Positions 1-6,433 are shown, counted from the stretch's first letter. The stretch is 6,875 nt of DNA from an uncultured delta proteobacterium (GCA_903873545.1 CAIQPA010000607.1:1-6875); one strand, 5' to 3'. A program made the numbers and translations. Notes: generated from the sequence alone by a model not told the origin.

Positions 1-375
1 AGGCCGCTTGCAGGGCTGCTCTGGCAGCTGCCTCTGGCGATGGCGCTCGATGTGGGGATGAGCGTGCAGAAGTCGCGCGCGGTGGTCGAGGCGCTGGCGG
101 GCAGGCGGTCTGCCTTTGTTCGGACGCCGAAGTTCTCGGCGGCGGCGGCAGTTGCGGCGAAGGCCTACGCGCTGCCGCGACGGCGTGCCGGAGGCGGAGA
201 GCTGGCGCTGAGCCTGTGGCTGTTGGCGGGTGCAGGGGCTGCGATGCTGGAGGGGCGTGGCGCCTGGACCGCCCTTCCCTTCCTGCTCTTCTTCGGGCTC
301 GGCTTCGGCCTGGTAGGCGCGGCGGCGCAGCAGCGGGAGCGTGGGCTTCGGCGGCTGGACTGGGCGCGTGTCTGA
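1..375 (+). CDS. Membrane-bound family 2 glycosyltransferase, C-terminal fragment (5' end outside window)
   Basis: The reading frame is open from the first base and ends at TGA 373-375, so about 124 C-terminal residues are visible. The catalytic GT-A domain lies upstream and cannot be judged. What is visible matches the tail of cellulose-synthase-like GT2 enzymes: a hydrophobic segment, then a cytoplasmic stretch with the motif GRRSAFVRTPKF (the 'G-R-x-S-x-F-x-R-T-P-K' signature common just before the last membrane helices), then two hydrophobic helices (ELALSLWLLAGAGAAML and ALPFLLFFGLGFGLVGAAA) and a short basic tail. Such enzymes sit in the inner membrane and polymerise or transfer sugars from nucleotide-sugar donors. 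The next gene overlaps its 3' end, so both are probably in one transcript. The donor and product cannot be told from this fragment. The family call is fairly secure and the specific role is unknown. Confidence 0.75.
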   Translation, partial: RPLAGLLWQLPLAMALDVGMSVQKSRAVVEALAGRRSAFVRTPKFSAAAAVAAKAYALPRRRAGGGELALSLWLLAGAGAAMLEGRGAWTALPFLLFFGLGFGLVGAAAQQRERGLRRLDWARV

Positions 376-1783
376 GCCCAAACGGGGGTCGGTGCCGGAG
401 CGGTTCGCCTGGTGGAGCGTCGCGCTGCTTCTGCCCTGCGCGGCGGTGCTGACCTGGTTGTCGGCCACGGAGCCTGTTGGTCGGCTGGCGGTGTGGGCAT
501 GGACAGTCGCAGGGCTGGCTTGGGCGGCGGCGGTTTCTGGCCGGGCGCCGACGGCGGCAGCGCAGCGGGGGCTGGCAGCGGGCCTGGTCGTCAGTTATCT
601 GGCGCTGCTGGCGGCGCCTCCCCGCTTCTCGGACGACCTCTGGCGCTACCTCTTCGACGGCCGGGTGTCGGCGATGGGCCTCAACCCCTTCTCCTATGCG
701 CCCGCCAACCCGAAGATTTCGTGGGTGGCGCCCGAGATGGTCGCCAAGATGAACTTTCCGGAGATGCGGACGATCTACCCCCCGATCGGGCAGGGGCTGT
801 TTGCGTTGGTCGGGTTGGTCTCGGGCAGCGACCGGCTCTGGCGGCTGGTGCTGGTGCTGCTGGTGCTTGGCGCGGCCTGGCTCTTTGCGCGGGAGGCAGG
901 CGAACCTTCGGAGCGAGCGGCGCGAGGGTGGGGGCTCGCGACAGCTCCGCTGGTGGTGGTATCGGCCGGCTCGCTGGGCGCGCTGGATGCGGTGGGGCTG
1001 CTTGTCGCCGTCGCGCTGCTATCGGCGGCGGTTCGTCGGAGCGCTGCGCTGCAGGGCTTTTGGGTGGGGGTAGGAGCCGGTCTCAAGCTGTTTCCGGCGG
1101 TGCTGTTCTGGACGGTGCCTGCGAGTCGTAGGCTACGCTCCGGGGCGATCGCGGGCGCGGTGGCGTTGATGGTGCTGACGGTGGCCTACCTGCCGATCGC
1201 AGGGATTGGGCGTAAGGCGCTGGGCTCTCTCAGCACCTACACGACCGCGTGGAGCTTCAACGGGGGGCCGGTGCGCTGGCTGGCGCTGGGTTTGGATGCG
1301 GGGTTCGAGGCGGGCGGCGTGGCGCGGTCGGTCGAGGTGCCGGTTCCGGCATGGCTGCACGACCCTGCGCGCCGCGTGGTAGATGGCATTCCAACGGAGA
1401 AGCTCTTTGTGGGGCGCAACGAGGTGGCGCGCCTGCTGGCGACGGGCGCGGGGCTGCTGGCGCTGGCCGCGGTGCTGGCGTTGGGTCGCCGGCGGCTTGC
1501 GCGGGAGGGTGAGCTGATGGCGGTCTGCCTGCTGGCCTTCTACGCGGGCCAGTTCACGGTGTATCCTTGGTATGGGCTCTGGCTCGTCCCTGCTGCTGTG
1601 CTGCTCGGCGGACGGGGCAGCGTGGGTGGCGGGGCTGTGGCCTTTGCCGGTCTGCTTCCGCTGGCACTTCTGACGCCGGCGGGGGTGATCGACGGGGGGC
1701 CGTGGCGGGAGCCGGCCTGGGTGGCACCGGCGCTATGGGCCGCAGCGGGGATGACGGCCTGGTTGCGACGACATCGCGTTTGA
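368..1783 (+). CDS. GT-C fold integral-membrane glycosyltransferase (GT87 / mannosyltransferase-like)
   Basis: A 471-residue, very hydrophobic protein with roughly ten to twelve predicted membrane helices. After about three N-terminal helices comes a periplasmic loop carrying SDDLWRYLFDGR (D89, D90, D97), which resembles the first-loop acidic motif of GT-C enzymes, followed by GLNPFSYAP and IYPPIGQ (136-142). This combination (DD-x-x-R-Y-x-x-D-G-R, then N-P-[FY]-x-Y-A-P, then YPP) is typical of DUF2029/GT87-like and MptB-like polyprenol-phosphate-sugar-dependent transferases. A KLFP motif at 240-243 also fits. In the family, sugar is moved from a lipid-phosphate donor to an acceptor outside the cytoplasmic membrane. 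The start is uncertain. GTG 368 is chosen because it gives an 8-base overlap with the upstream stop. GTG 341 would add nine residues but has GGGAG almost touching it, and GTG 392 follows a G run three bases away. A long loop between the later helices (around residues 290-345) is probably periplasmic. Acceptor and sugar are unknown. Confidence 0.8.
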   Translation: MSEPKRGSVPERFAWWSVALLLPCAAVLTWLSATEPVGRLAVWAWTVAGLAWAAAVSGRAPTAAAQRGLAAGLVVSYLALLAAPPRFSDDLWRYLFDGRVSAMGLNPFSYAPANPKISWVAPEMVAKMNFPEMRTIYPPIGQGLFALVGLVSGSDRLWRLVLVLLVLGAAWLFAREAGEPSERAARGWGLATAPLVVVSAGSLGALDAVGLLVAVALLSAAVRRSAALQGFWVGVGAGLKLFPAVLFWTVPASRRLRSGAIAGAVALMVLTVAYLPIAGIGRKALGSLSTYTTAWSFNGGPVRWLALGLDAGFEAGGVARSVEVPVPAWLHDPARRVVDGIPTEKLFVGRNEVARLLATGAGLLALAAVLALGRRRLAREGELMAVCLLAFYAGQFTVYPWYGLWLVPAAVLLGGRGSVGGGAVAFAGLLPLALLTPAGVIDGGPWREPAWVAPALWAAAGMTAWLRRHRV

Positions 1784-1871
1784 CAGGGCGCGGTTCCTGA
1801 TGCAGGGGAGCGGAGCCGTCTTGCGGGCCACCAGGTAGGCCTCGCCCCCACCCAACTGCCACGAGCCTCCG
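1784..1871 (+). other. 88-base intergenic leader before the receptor-like gene
   Basis: This is the only same-strand gap of any size in the window. It carries no obvious Shine-Dalgarno before ATG 1872. Instead the bases at 1866-1870 are CCTCC, the complement of a Shine-Dalgarno rather than the sequence itself. A perfect TTGACA hexamer lies at 1780-1785, across the stop of the previous gene, but no convincing -10 box follows at normal spacing. An in-frame 12-codon ATG frame (1800-1838) ends in TAG, which rules out an upstream start for the next gene. No strong hairpin plus T-run terminator is visible. Confidence 0.4.
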
Positions 1872-3971
1872 ATGGGATTGTTTCGAATCGCCTTTTTGTT
1901 GCTCGCCCTGGCAGCCGGCGCCTGTATCGCGCTGGTCGCCATCGCGCCTTCTGCCTTCCATGACCGGACGGCAGAGGCAGCAGGGTCGAGGTTGCGCACG
2001 GCAACGCAGCTGGCCGCGACGCTCGAAGAGAAGTCGAACCAGGAGCGCCTCCGGTTTGCGACGGAGTTTGCGACCTCCCCGATGCTCACGCTGGCTCTGT
2101 CGCCTGTGACGGCGGAGGATGGGACGGTCACGCTGCCGACGCGTGAGAGTATCGCTCAGGGCTATCGCGAGGCGGCGCGCGCCTTCTTGAGCGACACGAA
2201 GCAGGGGTATGACCTTGTGGGACTATTCGACACGAAGGGGGCACGAATCGACTCGACGTCGGTGGTCACCACGGTGGCGAGCGAGGACTTTACGGCGCCC
2301 GGGCGTGTGCGCGAGGTGGGCAGCGGTGGCCGCCCGCTAGGCGCGCTTGTGGCGGTGTCGGGGCGCATCTTTGGCGTTGCTGCTGTTCCCGTGCGGAGCA
2401 ACAGCGGGGTGGTAGGCGCGGTGCTGCTTGTGGCGGAGGAGTATGGCGACGCGCTGGTGGCGGAGCGTAGGGTGCAGCTGGGCTTCCCGCTCGCCTTCCA
2501 TGTGGACCGCGACATTGTGGTGCATGATCTGACCGACCCGACGCTCTTCAGCACCGCCAACGGTGCGGTCATGAAGTTGGAGCGGGGGAAGTGGGCGGAA
2601 GCGGGAAAGGGTGAGGCTACGATGCGGAGCGTGGATGGCCGGAGCATCTTTGCAGCGACCGCGGCACTGGCGACCGCCGATGCCGACGCAGCCTTCCGGA
2701 GCGATGTCGGTATGGCGCTGCTGTTCGACGCGCCGGCGATGAACCGCAACCTGCTGGCGATTCTGGTCGAGGGCGGGAGTTTCGATGAGATCCCTGCGAT
2801 CGCGGTAGCGGCCTTGGCGGGATCGCTCATGTTCTTCTTCCTCGGGTTGCTGCTGCTCGACATGGAGCAGCGGGCGCCCGCTCGCCGGCTGGCCAAGGAT
2901 GTGTCGGGCCTGATGACGACGAACCAGCCCGCACCTCTCGATGTATCGAAGTATGGCAACCACCTCCGGTCACTGGTGTCGTCGATCAACGAGTTCATCG
3001 AGAGCAGAAAGACCTTCGTTGCAACGAAGCGGGCCAAGGCAGACTCCTCGTCTCCGGAGGCGGTTGCTCCCGTGACACCATCGGCTCCGGTCGCGGCGGC
3101 CGCCACCGTCCAAATCGTCGAGCTGGAGTTGGAACTGGTGGAGGCAGACCCCGTGACGCCGCCGTCGAGCGCCGCGATCGCAGCGACGCCCCCTGCTGCT
3201 AGGGTTCAGGTTGAGGCAGCTCTGCCCGCGCCGTCGATCGTTCGGCCGAGCGGGTCGGCAGCAGTGATGCCGCCGCCGGTTGACCTGGAGGATTTCCTGC
3301 CGATAGCTGCTGCGACTCCGACCGGGGAGCGGCCGTCGATTCGCCTGGACAACGAGGCCGCAGTGGCGTCGGCGGTACCGCAGGGAAGCCCTGCGACTGT
3401 CATCGAGACCAGCGCCGCGTCGGTGCCAGCGCGGACGATGAGCCAGCCGCTGTCCGAAGAGCTGCTCGCGGCGCTGGTTGGCGCTGCCGATTCGAGCAAG
3501 TCCGACGCGGTCGAACCCGCGCCGGAACAGGCAGGGAACGTGGAGGCAGGTGAGGATGTTTCGCGCGAGGTCTTGGCGGAGGAGCTGGCGGCAGCCGCGG
3601 ATGCCGCTCTCACGCCGATGGCGAAGCCGCTCACGCTCGATGCGAAACTCCAGTCGACGCAGGCCGTTGGCTTCATGAGCGGCAACTTCGCCTCGGTGAG
3701 CGGGAGTTTCCCCGGCGTGTCGGGCAGCTACCCGTCTGTGATGGGGTCGCGTGCCTCGCTCGACCCGGAGTTCCGCGGACTGTTCGACAGCTACCAGGCT
3801 GCGCGCAAGGCCTGCGGCGAGGCGACGGACAAGCACACGCACGCCAAGTTCCTCGAGCGTGTCTTGAAGAACCGCGAGGAGATCATTGCCAAGACGGGCT
3901 GCAAGGATGTGTCGTTTGAGGCCATCATCAAGGAGGGCAAGGCCTCGCTGAAGGCCACGCCCATCCGCTAG
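1872..3971 (+). CDS. MXAN_5187-family membrane protein: Cache-like sensor, HAMP-like segment, disordered linker, conserved C-terminal domain
   Basis: A 699-residue protein. Residues 4-26 form an N-terminal membrane helix. Residues ~28-308 are extracytoplasmic, with beta-strand patterns like Cache/PAS sensors (VGLFDTKG at 116-123; FGVAAVPV at 167-174 followed by GAVLLVAEEYG). A second helix spans ~310-329, and residues ~334-384 look HAMP-like (RAPARRLAKDVSGLM ... LRSLVSSINEFIE). Residues ~385-600 are a low-complexity Ala/Pro/Ser/Val linker with acidic patches. Three tandem heptapeptides occupy 603-623. Residues 631-699 form a compact charged domain (EFRGLFDSYQAARKACGE ... FLERVLKNREEII ... GKASLKATP) that I recognise as the MXAN_5187 C-terminal type, whose function is unknown. 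No histidine kinase, GGDEF or chemoreceptor output domain is present. ATG 1872 is the first usable start because an in-frame TAG lies at 1836. The topology suggests signal transduction across the inner membrane, but this is inference. The gene converges on tlyA with a 4-base stop overlap. Confidence 0.7.
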   Translation: MGLFRIAFLLLALAAGACIALVAIAPSAFHDRTAEAAGSRLRTATQLAATLEEKSNQERLRFATEFATSPMLTLALSPVTAEDGTVTLPTRESIAQGYREAARAFLSDTKQGYDLVGLFDTKGARIDSTSVVTTVASEDFTAPGRVREVGSGGRPLGALVAVSGRIFGVAAVPVRSNSGVVGAVLLVAEEYGDALVAERRVQLGFPLAFHVDRDIVVHDLTDPTLFSTANGAVMKLERGKWAEAGKGEATMRSVDGRSIFAATAALATADADAAFRSDVGMALLFDAPAMNRNLLAILVEGGSFDEIPAIAVAALAGSLMFFFLGLLLLDMEQRAPARRLAKDVSGLMTTNQPAPLDVSKYGNHLRSLVSSINEFIESRKTFVATKRAKADSSSPEAVAPVTPSAPVAAAATVQIVELELELVEADPVTPPSSAAIAATPPAARVQVEAALPAPSIVRPSGSAAVMPPPVDLEDFLPIAAATPTGERPSIRLDNEAAVASAVPQGSPATVIETSAASVPARTMSQPLSEELLAALVGAADSSKSDAVEPAPEQAGNVEAGEDVSREVLAEELAAAADAALTPMAKPLTLDAKLQSTQAVGFMSGNFASVSGSFPGVSGSYPSVMGSRASLDPEFRGLFDSYQAARKACGEATDKHTHAKFLERVLKNREEIIAKTGCKDVSFEAIIKEGKASLKATPIR
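3678..3740 (+). repeat. Three tandem heptapeptide repeats, S-G-[NS]-[FY]-[AP]-[SG]-V, inside the MXAN_5187-type protein
   Basis: Residues 603-623 read SGNFASV, SGSFPGV, SGSYPSV, followed by a partial unit MGS. The three 21-base DNA units (3678-3698, 3699-3719, 3720-3740) are degenerate and use different serine codons (AGC versus TCG at the first position). Conservation is therefore at the protein level and not a recent DNA duplication. The block sits between the disordered linker and the folded C-terminal domain. It could be a flexible spacer, a short binding motif array or a phosphorylation site cluster; the sequence does not say which. Confidence 0.7.
3968..3971. other. CTAG shared by two convergent stop codons
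   Basis: The plus-strand gene ends with TAG at 3969-3971 and the minus-strand tlyA ends with TAG reading 3970-3968. The two stops share the palindrome CTAG, so the genes overlap tail to tail by four bases. There is no intergenic space for a terminator, and none is obvious in the flanking coding ends. Confidence 0.9.
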
Positions 3972-4750
3972 TCGGCGTCGCTGGGTTGTGCCCGGACGAC
4001 TGCCTCGGTCAAACGGGCCCAGAGCAGGTACTCCACATTGCCCATCGGGCCGATGGTCTCGCAGTCAACGCCGCCGAGCACCTCGAGGCCCAGGGCGCGC
4101 GCCTCGTCGGTCACGCGGGCGATGGCTTCGGAGCGAGCGTCGGCGTCACGAACGACGCCGTTCTTGCCGAGCAGCGCGGGTCCGACCTCGAACTGGGGTT
4201 TGACCAGCGCGACCAGCTGGGCATCGGCGGAGAGGAAGCGGAGGGTGGGCGGCAGAACCTTGCCGAGGCCGATAAAGGAGCAGTCGATGACGGCGAGCGA
4301 GGGTGGTTCGGGGATGCGCGATGCTTCGAGCGTCCGGATGTTTGCGCGCTCGAGGACGACGACGCGGGGGTCGCTTCGGAGCTTCCAGGCGAGTTGGCCG
4401 TAGCCGACATCGACGGCGAAGACGCGGGCGGCGCCTCGTTGCAGGAGGCAGTCGGTGAAGCCGCCGGTGGAGGCGCCGACATCGATGGCGGTGGCACCGG
4501 TGACGGCGATGTTGAAGTGGATGAGTGCCTGTTCGAGTTTGAGGCCGCCGCGCGAGACGAAGCGGAGGCCGCCGCCGGTGAGCGAGAGGTCGGCGTCGAG
4601 CGCGACGAGGGTTCCGGGCTTGTCGATGACGGTGGTGCCGACTCGGACCTCGCCGGCGAGGATGCGGGCGCGGGCCCGTTCGCGGGAGACCTCGAGTTCG
4701 CGTTCGACCAAGAGGAGGTCGATGCGCTGTTTTCCCGCCTTCTTTGTCAC
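3968..4750 (-). CDS. tlyA: TlyA-type 16S/23S rRNA cytidine-2'-O-methyltransferase
   Basis: A 260-residue protein with the usual two-part TlyA plan: an N-terminal S4 RNA-binding domain (~residues 8-60, QRIDLLLVERELEVSRERA) and an FtsJ/RrmJ-like SAM-dependent methyltransferase domain. The SAM loop is DVGASTGGFTD (90-100). The K-D-K-E catalytic tetrad is visible as K71 (SRGGLKL), D156 (VIDCSFI), K184 (VKPQFE) and E240 (GNVEYLLW), each two positions beyond the residues known in Mycobacterium tuberculosis TlyA. The linker before SRG reads LRFV where the mycobacterial protein has RAWV. The family methylates C1920 of 23S rRNA, and the longer type also methylates C1409 of 16S rRNA, which gives capreomycin sensitivity. 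The N-terminus here is as long as in the dual-site type but the C-terminal tail is shorter, so site specificity is open. The start is GTG at 4750-4748, overlapping the ispA stop as GTGA. There is no clear Shine-Dalgarno, so translation is probably coupled to ispA. Confidence 0.93.
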   Translation of the reverse strand: MTKKAGKQRIDLLLVERELEVSRERARARILAGEVRVGTTVIDKPGTLVALDADLSLTGGGLRFVSRGGLKLEQALIHFNIAVTGATAIDVGASTGGFTDCLLQRGAARVFAVDVGYGQLAWKLRSDPRVVVLERANIRTLEASRIPEPPSLAVIDCSFIGLGKVLPPTLRFLSADAQLVALVKPQFEVGPALLGKNGVVRDADARSEAIARVTDEARALGLEVLGGVDCETIGPMGNVEYLLWARLTEAVVRAQPSDAD

Positions 4751-5643
4751 GGACGGGCGTGGAGCGCGGCGGCGGCGGCAGCGGCCCGCTCTTCGACCCA
4801 GTCGACGATCAGGTGGCAGGCCTCGGTGGTCTCGCGGCGCTCTCCGAGCAGCTCGCGACAGGCGGCGACGTCGGAGGCAACGAGTTCGATGGCGGGCTCG
4901 ATGCCCTGCGCGAGGGCGTAGTTGACGAGCGCCTCGTGGGCTCCGCCGGCCTCACCGACGTCGAGCGCATCCTCGAGGTCATCGCCCACCTGGAAGGCGC
5001 GGCCGAGCAGCTCGCCGAAACGGATGGCGCGGCCGATGGTCAACTCGTCGGCCTCGGCACAGAGGGCGCCCATGAGGGCGGCAACGCGGAAGAGGGCTCC
5101 CGTCTTCTCGGCGTGAAGCTGCAGCACCTGCTCGGCCGTCGCGGACTCGGCGCGGATGTCGCGGACCTGGCCACCGACCATGCCGGCGGCGCCCGATGCG
5201 TCTGCGAGAGCGAGCACGGCACGGAGCCTGCGGGCGGGGTCTGCAGGAGCGGAGGCAGAGGCTGCGCGCTCAAAGGCGGCGGCCTGGAGAGCATCGCCGA
5301 CGAGGATGCCCATGGCTTCGCCATACTTCACATGGACGGTAGGGAGGCCGCGTCGGAGGAGGTCGTTGTCCATGCTCGGCAGGTCGTCGTGGACGAGGCT
5401 GTAGGCGTGGATGAGTTCGACGGAACAGCCGAGGTCGAGTGCGTCGGTGTCGCGGCCTCCGAAGGCGCGGCAGGTGGCGGCGGCGAGGATGGGGCGCATG
5501 CGCTTGCCGCCGGCGCGAACGGCGTAGGCCATCGCTTCGAGAAGGAGCGGGTGGCCCTGCCAGCGGGCGATGTGGGCATCGAGCCGCTCGTCCACGGCGA
5601 GGCGGATGGGGTCGATGTGGGTCTGCCAGGGCGTCTTGATCAC
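4747..5643 (-). CDS. ispA: Farnesyl diphosphate synthase-type polyprenyl synthetase (IspA family)
   Basis: A 298-residue trans-isoprenyl diphosphate synthase, close to the 299 residues of Escherichia coli IspA. Visible motifs are GGKRMRP (45-51); the first Asp-rich motif DDLPSMD (D86, D87, D92) followed by LRRGLPTVHVKYGEA; GGQVRD (157-162); HAEKTGALF (177-185); and the second Asp-rich motif DDLED (D221, D222, D225). The residues before the first motif are HAYSLVHDD as in E. coli IspA, with Tyr five positions upstream. That pattern favours a C15 farnesyl product over C20. The enzyme condenses isopentenyl diphosphate with dimethylallyl or geranyl diphosphate in the cytoplasm, feeding polyprenyl carriers, quinones and terpenoids. 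The start is GTG 5643-5641, with GAGG (5653-5650) six bases upstream, and it overlaps the previous stop as GTGA. The frame stays open back to 5811, but that extension would be antisense-free only by overlapping the upstream gene, so it was rejected. The usual G-K-x-T-Y segment after the second motif is absent (see findings). Confidence 0.92.
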   Translation of the reverse strand: MIKTPWQTHIDPIRLAVDERLDAHIARWQGHPLLLEAMAYAVRAGGKRMRPILAAATCRAFGGRDTDALDLGCSVELIHAYSLVHDDLPSMDNDLLRRGLPTVHVKYGEAMGILVGDALQAAAFERAASASAPADPARRLRAVLALADASGAAGMVGGQVRDIRAESATAEQVLQLHAEKTGALFRVAALMGALCAEADELTIGRAIRFGELLGRAFQVGDDLEDALDVGEAGGAHEALVNYALAQGIEPAIELVASDVAACRELLGERRETTEACHLIVDWVEERAAAAAAALHARP

Positions 5644-6428
5644 GGTCGGCCTCGCTTTTGCCAGTAGCCCAGGAGCGGCTGTTCTCGCTGGGCGGCGGGT
5701 AGATAGCCCATCGCGTCGCGAAAGGCACGCTGCGTCGCGCGGCCCTCGGGGGTAAGGCCGTCGGCAGGGTTTGGATAGAGTTGGTAGAGCGTGCCTCCGG
5801 GTAGCTCCCATGCGGTCACCCCATCGGGGAGCGGGCCGGGAGATTCGAGCCGTTCGGCGAGGCCCGCGCTGTGATAGGTGAGCCAGTTGGCGCAGTAGCG
5901 CATGGTGCCGCGGTTGTTCTCGAGGCCGGCTGGGTCATCTGCGTCGAGGCCGGTGCGCTCGATGCCGAAGCCGGAGGCTGCGAGCGCGAGGGAGGAGTTG
6001 TCGGCGGCGTGCAGGTCGGTGTCGTGGGAGCCGAGCCAGTAGGGTGTGAGCTGCTCGCACCAGTTGGTGGCGAGGGCCGTCCAAGCGGCGAGGCGGTCGG
6101 AGGGCTCGAGGTGGCTTCGGGCGACGCGGAGTTCGAGGATGGAGGCCTCTTCGCCCGTGTAGGGGTGGAGCCCGAAGTGCCACTCAAGCATGGCGCTGGG
6201 CGCGACCAGCCTGGCCCGCGCAGGGATCATCGAGGCGGGGCCCGATAGCAGTCGGGCAACGGAATCGGGCCCCTTTGCGAAGCTTCTTCCTGTCACATCG
6301 TTGACCTCGGACCACGCAACATGCAGAGTGTCTGCTACCTGCACCGCGAGCTGGCCGAAGAGGCCGTCGGTGCGGAGTTCGAGCGGCGTGGAGGTCTTGA
6401 GAAAGATGGTCTGGTCGGCGAGATTCAC
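5640..6428 (-). CDS. Protein of unknown function with a DUF3396/DUF5953 (immunity-like) C-terminal pattern
   Basis: A 262-residue soluble protein with no signal peptide or membrane helix. I do not recognise it as a named family with certainty. The C-terminal third has the sequence of features seen in DUF3396 (type VI immunity-like) and in the myxobacterial DUF5953 group: MRYCANWLTYHS (176-187), a short helix, a Pro-rich turn, then GGTLYQLYPNP (211-221) and a final helix. Other notable stretches are LEWHFGLHPY (81-90) and CEQLTPYWLGSHDTDLH (124-140), rich in Trp, His and Tyr. The start is GTG 6428-6426, preceded by GGAG (6437-6434) with five bases between. The frame remains open upstream to 6752, but that part is Arg/Ser/Pro-rich and antisense to the lipoprotein gene, so it is not counted. 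The gene is first in a coupled operon with ispA and tlyA, where other bacteria often have xseB. Its role there is unknown, and the immunity resemblance is a pattern-level guess. Confidence 0.75.
   Translation of the reverse strand: MNLADQTIFLKTSTPLELRTDGLFGQLAVQVADTLHVAWSEVNDVTGRSFAKGPDSVARLLSGPASMIPARARLVAPSAMLEWHFGLHPYTGEEASILELRVARSHLEPSDRLAAWTALATNWCEQLTPYWLGSHDTDLHAADNSSLALAASGFGIERTGLDADDPAGLENNRGTMRYCANWLTYHSAGLAERLESPGPLPDGVTAWELPGGTLYQLYPNPADGLTPEGRATQRAFRDAMGYLPAAQREQPLLGYWQKRGRP
5650..5653 (-). promoter_or_regulatory. Ribosome binding site of ispA (GAGG)
   Basis: GAGG on the minus strand lies six bases upstream of GTG 5643. It sits inside the last codons of the upstream gene and decides the ispA start in favour of this GTG over earlier in-frame starts. 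Confidence 0.65.
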
Positions 6429-6433
6429 GAGTT

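Noticed and set aside
1780..1810. Perfect TTGACA hexamer as a promoter for the 1872 gene
   Set aside because: No acceptable -10 hexamer lies 16-18 bases downstream (the region reads TGCAGGGG), and the hexamer overlaps a stop codon. A chance match is likely.
1800..1838. Twelve-codon ATG frame as a leader peptide or upstream start
   Set aside because: It ends in TAG at 1836-1838, has no ribosome binding site and has no regulatory residue pattern, so it is kept only as proof that the downstream gene cannot start earlier.
2162..3106. 314-codon minus-strand frame, with others across 2337-3842
   Set aside because: These are shadows of the 1872-3971 gene with biased Ser/Ala/Arg composition and no domain. 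The plus-strand frame has helices, a HAMP-like segment and a conserved end domain.
4768..4785. GCG/GCA-rich run as a possible unstable microsatellite
   Set aside because: It encodes the poly-Ala tail of IspA, is short and interrupted, and is ordinary for GC-rich coding DNA.
3986..5667. Two long plus-strand open frames (3986-4921 and 4744-5667, each over 300 codons) opposite tlyA and ispA
   Set aside because: They are antisense to genes with intact catalytic motifs, are Gly/Ala/Asp/Glu-rich with no recognisable domain, and their openness follows from C-ending codons on the minus strand.
5644..5811. Longer ispA frame starting at 5811
   Set aside because: The extension is Arg/Pro-rich and overlaps the upstream gene. 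GTG 5643 has a GAGG at six bases and yields the normal family length.
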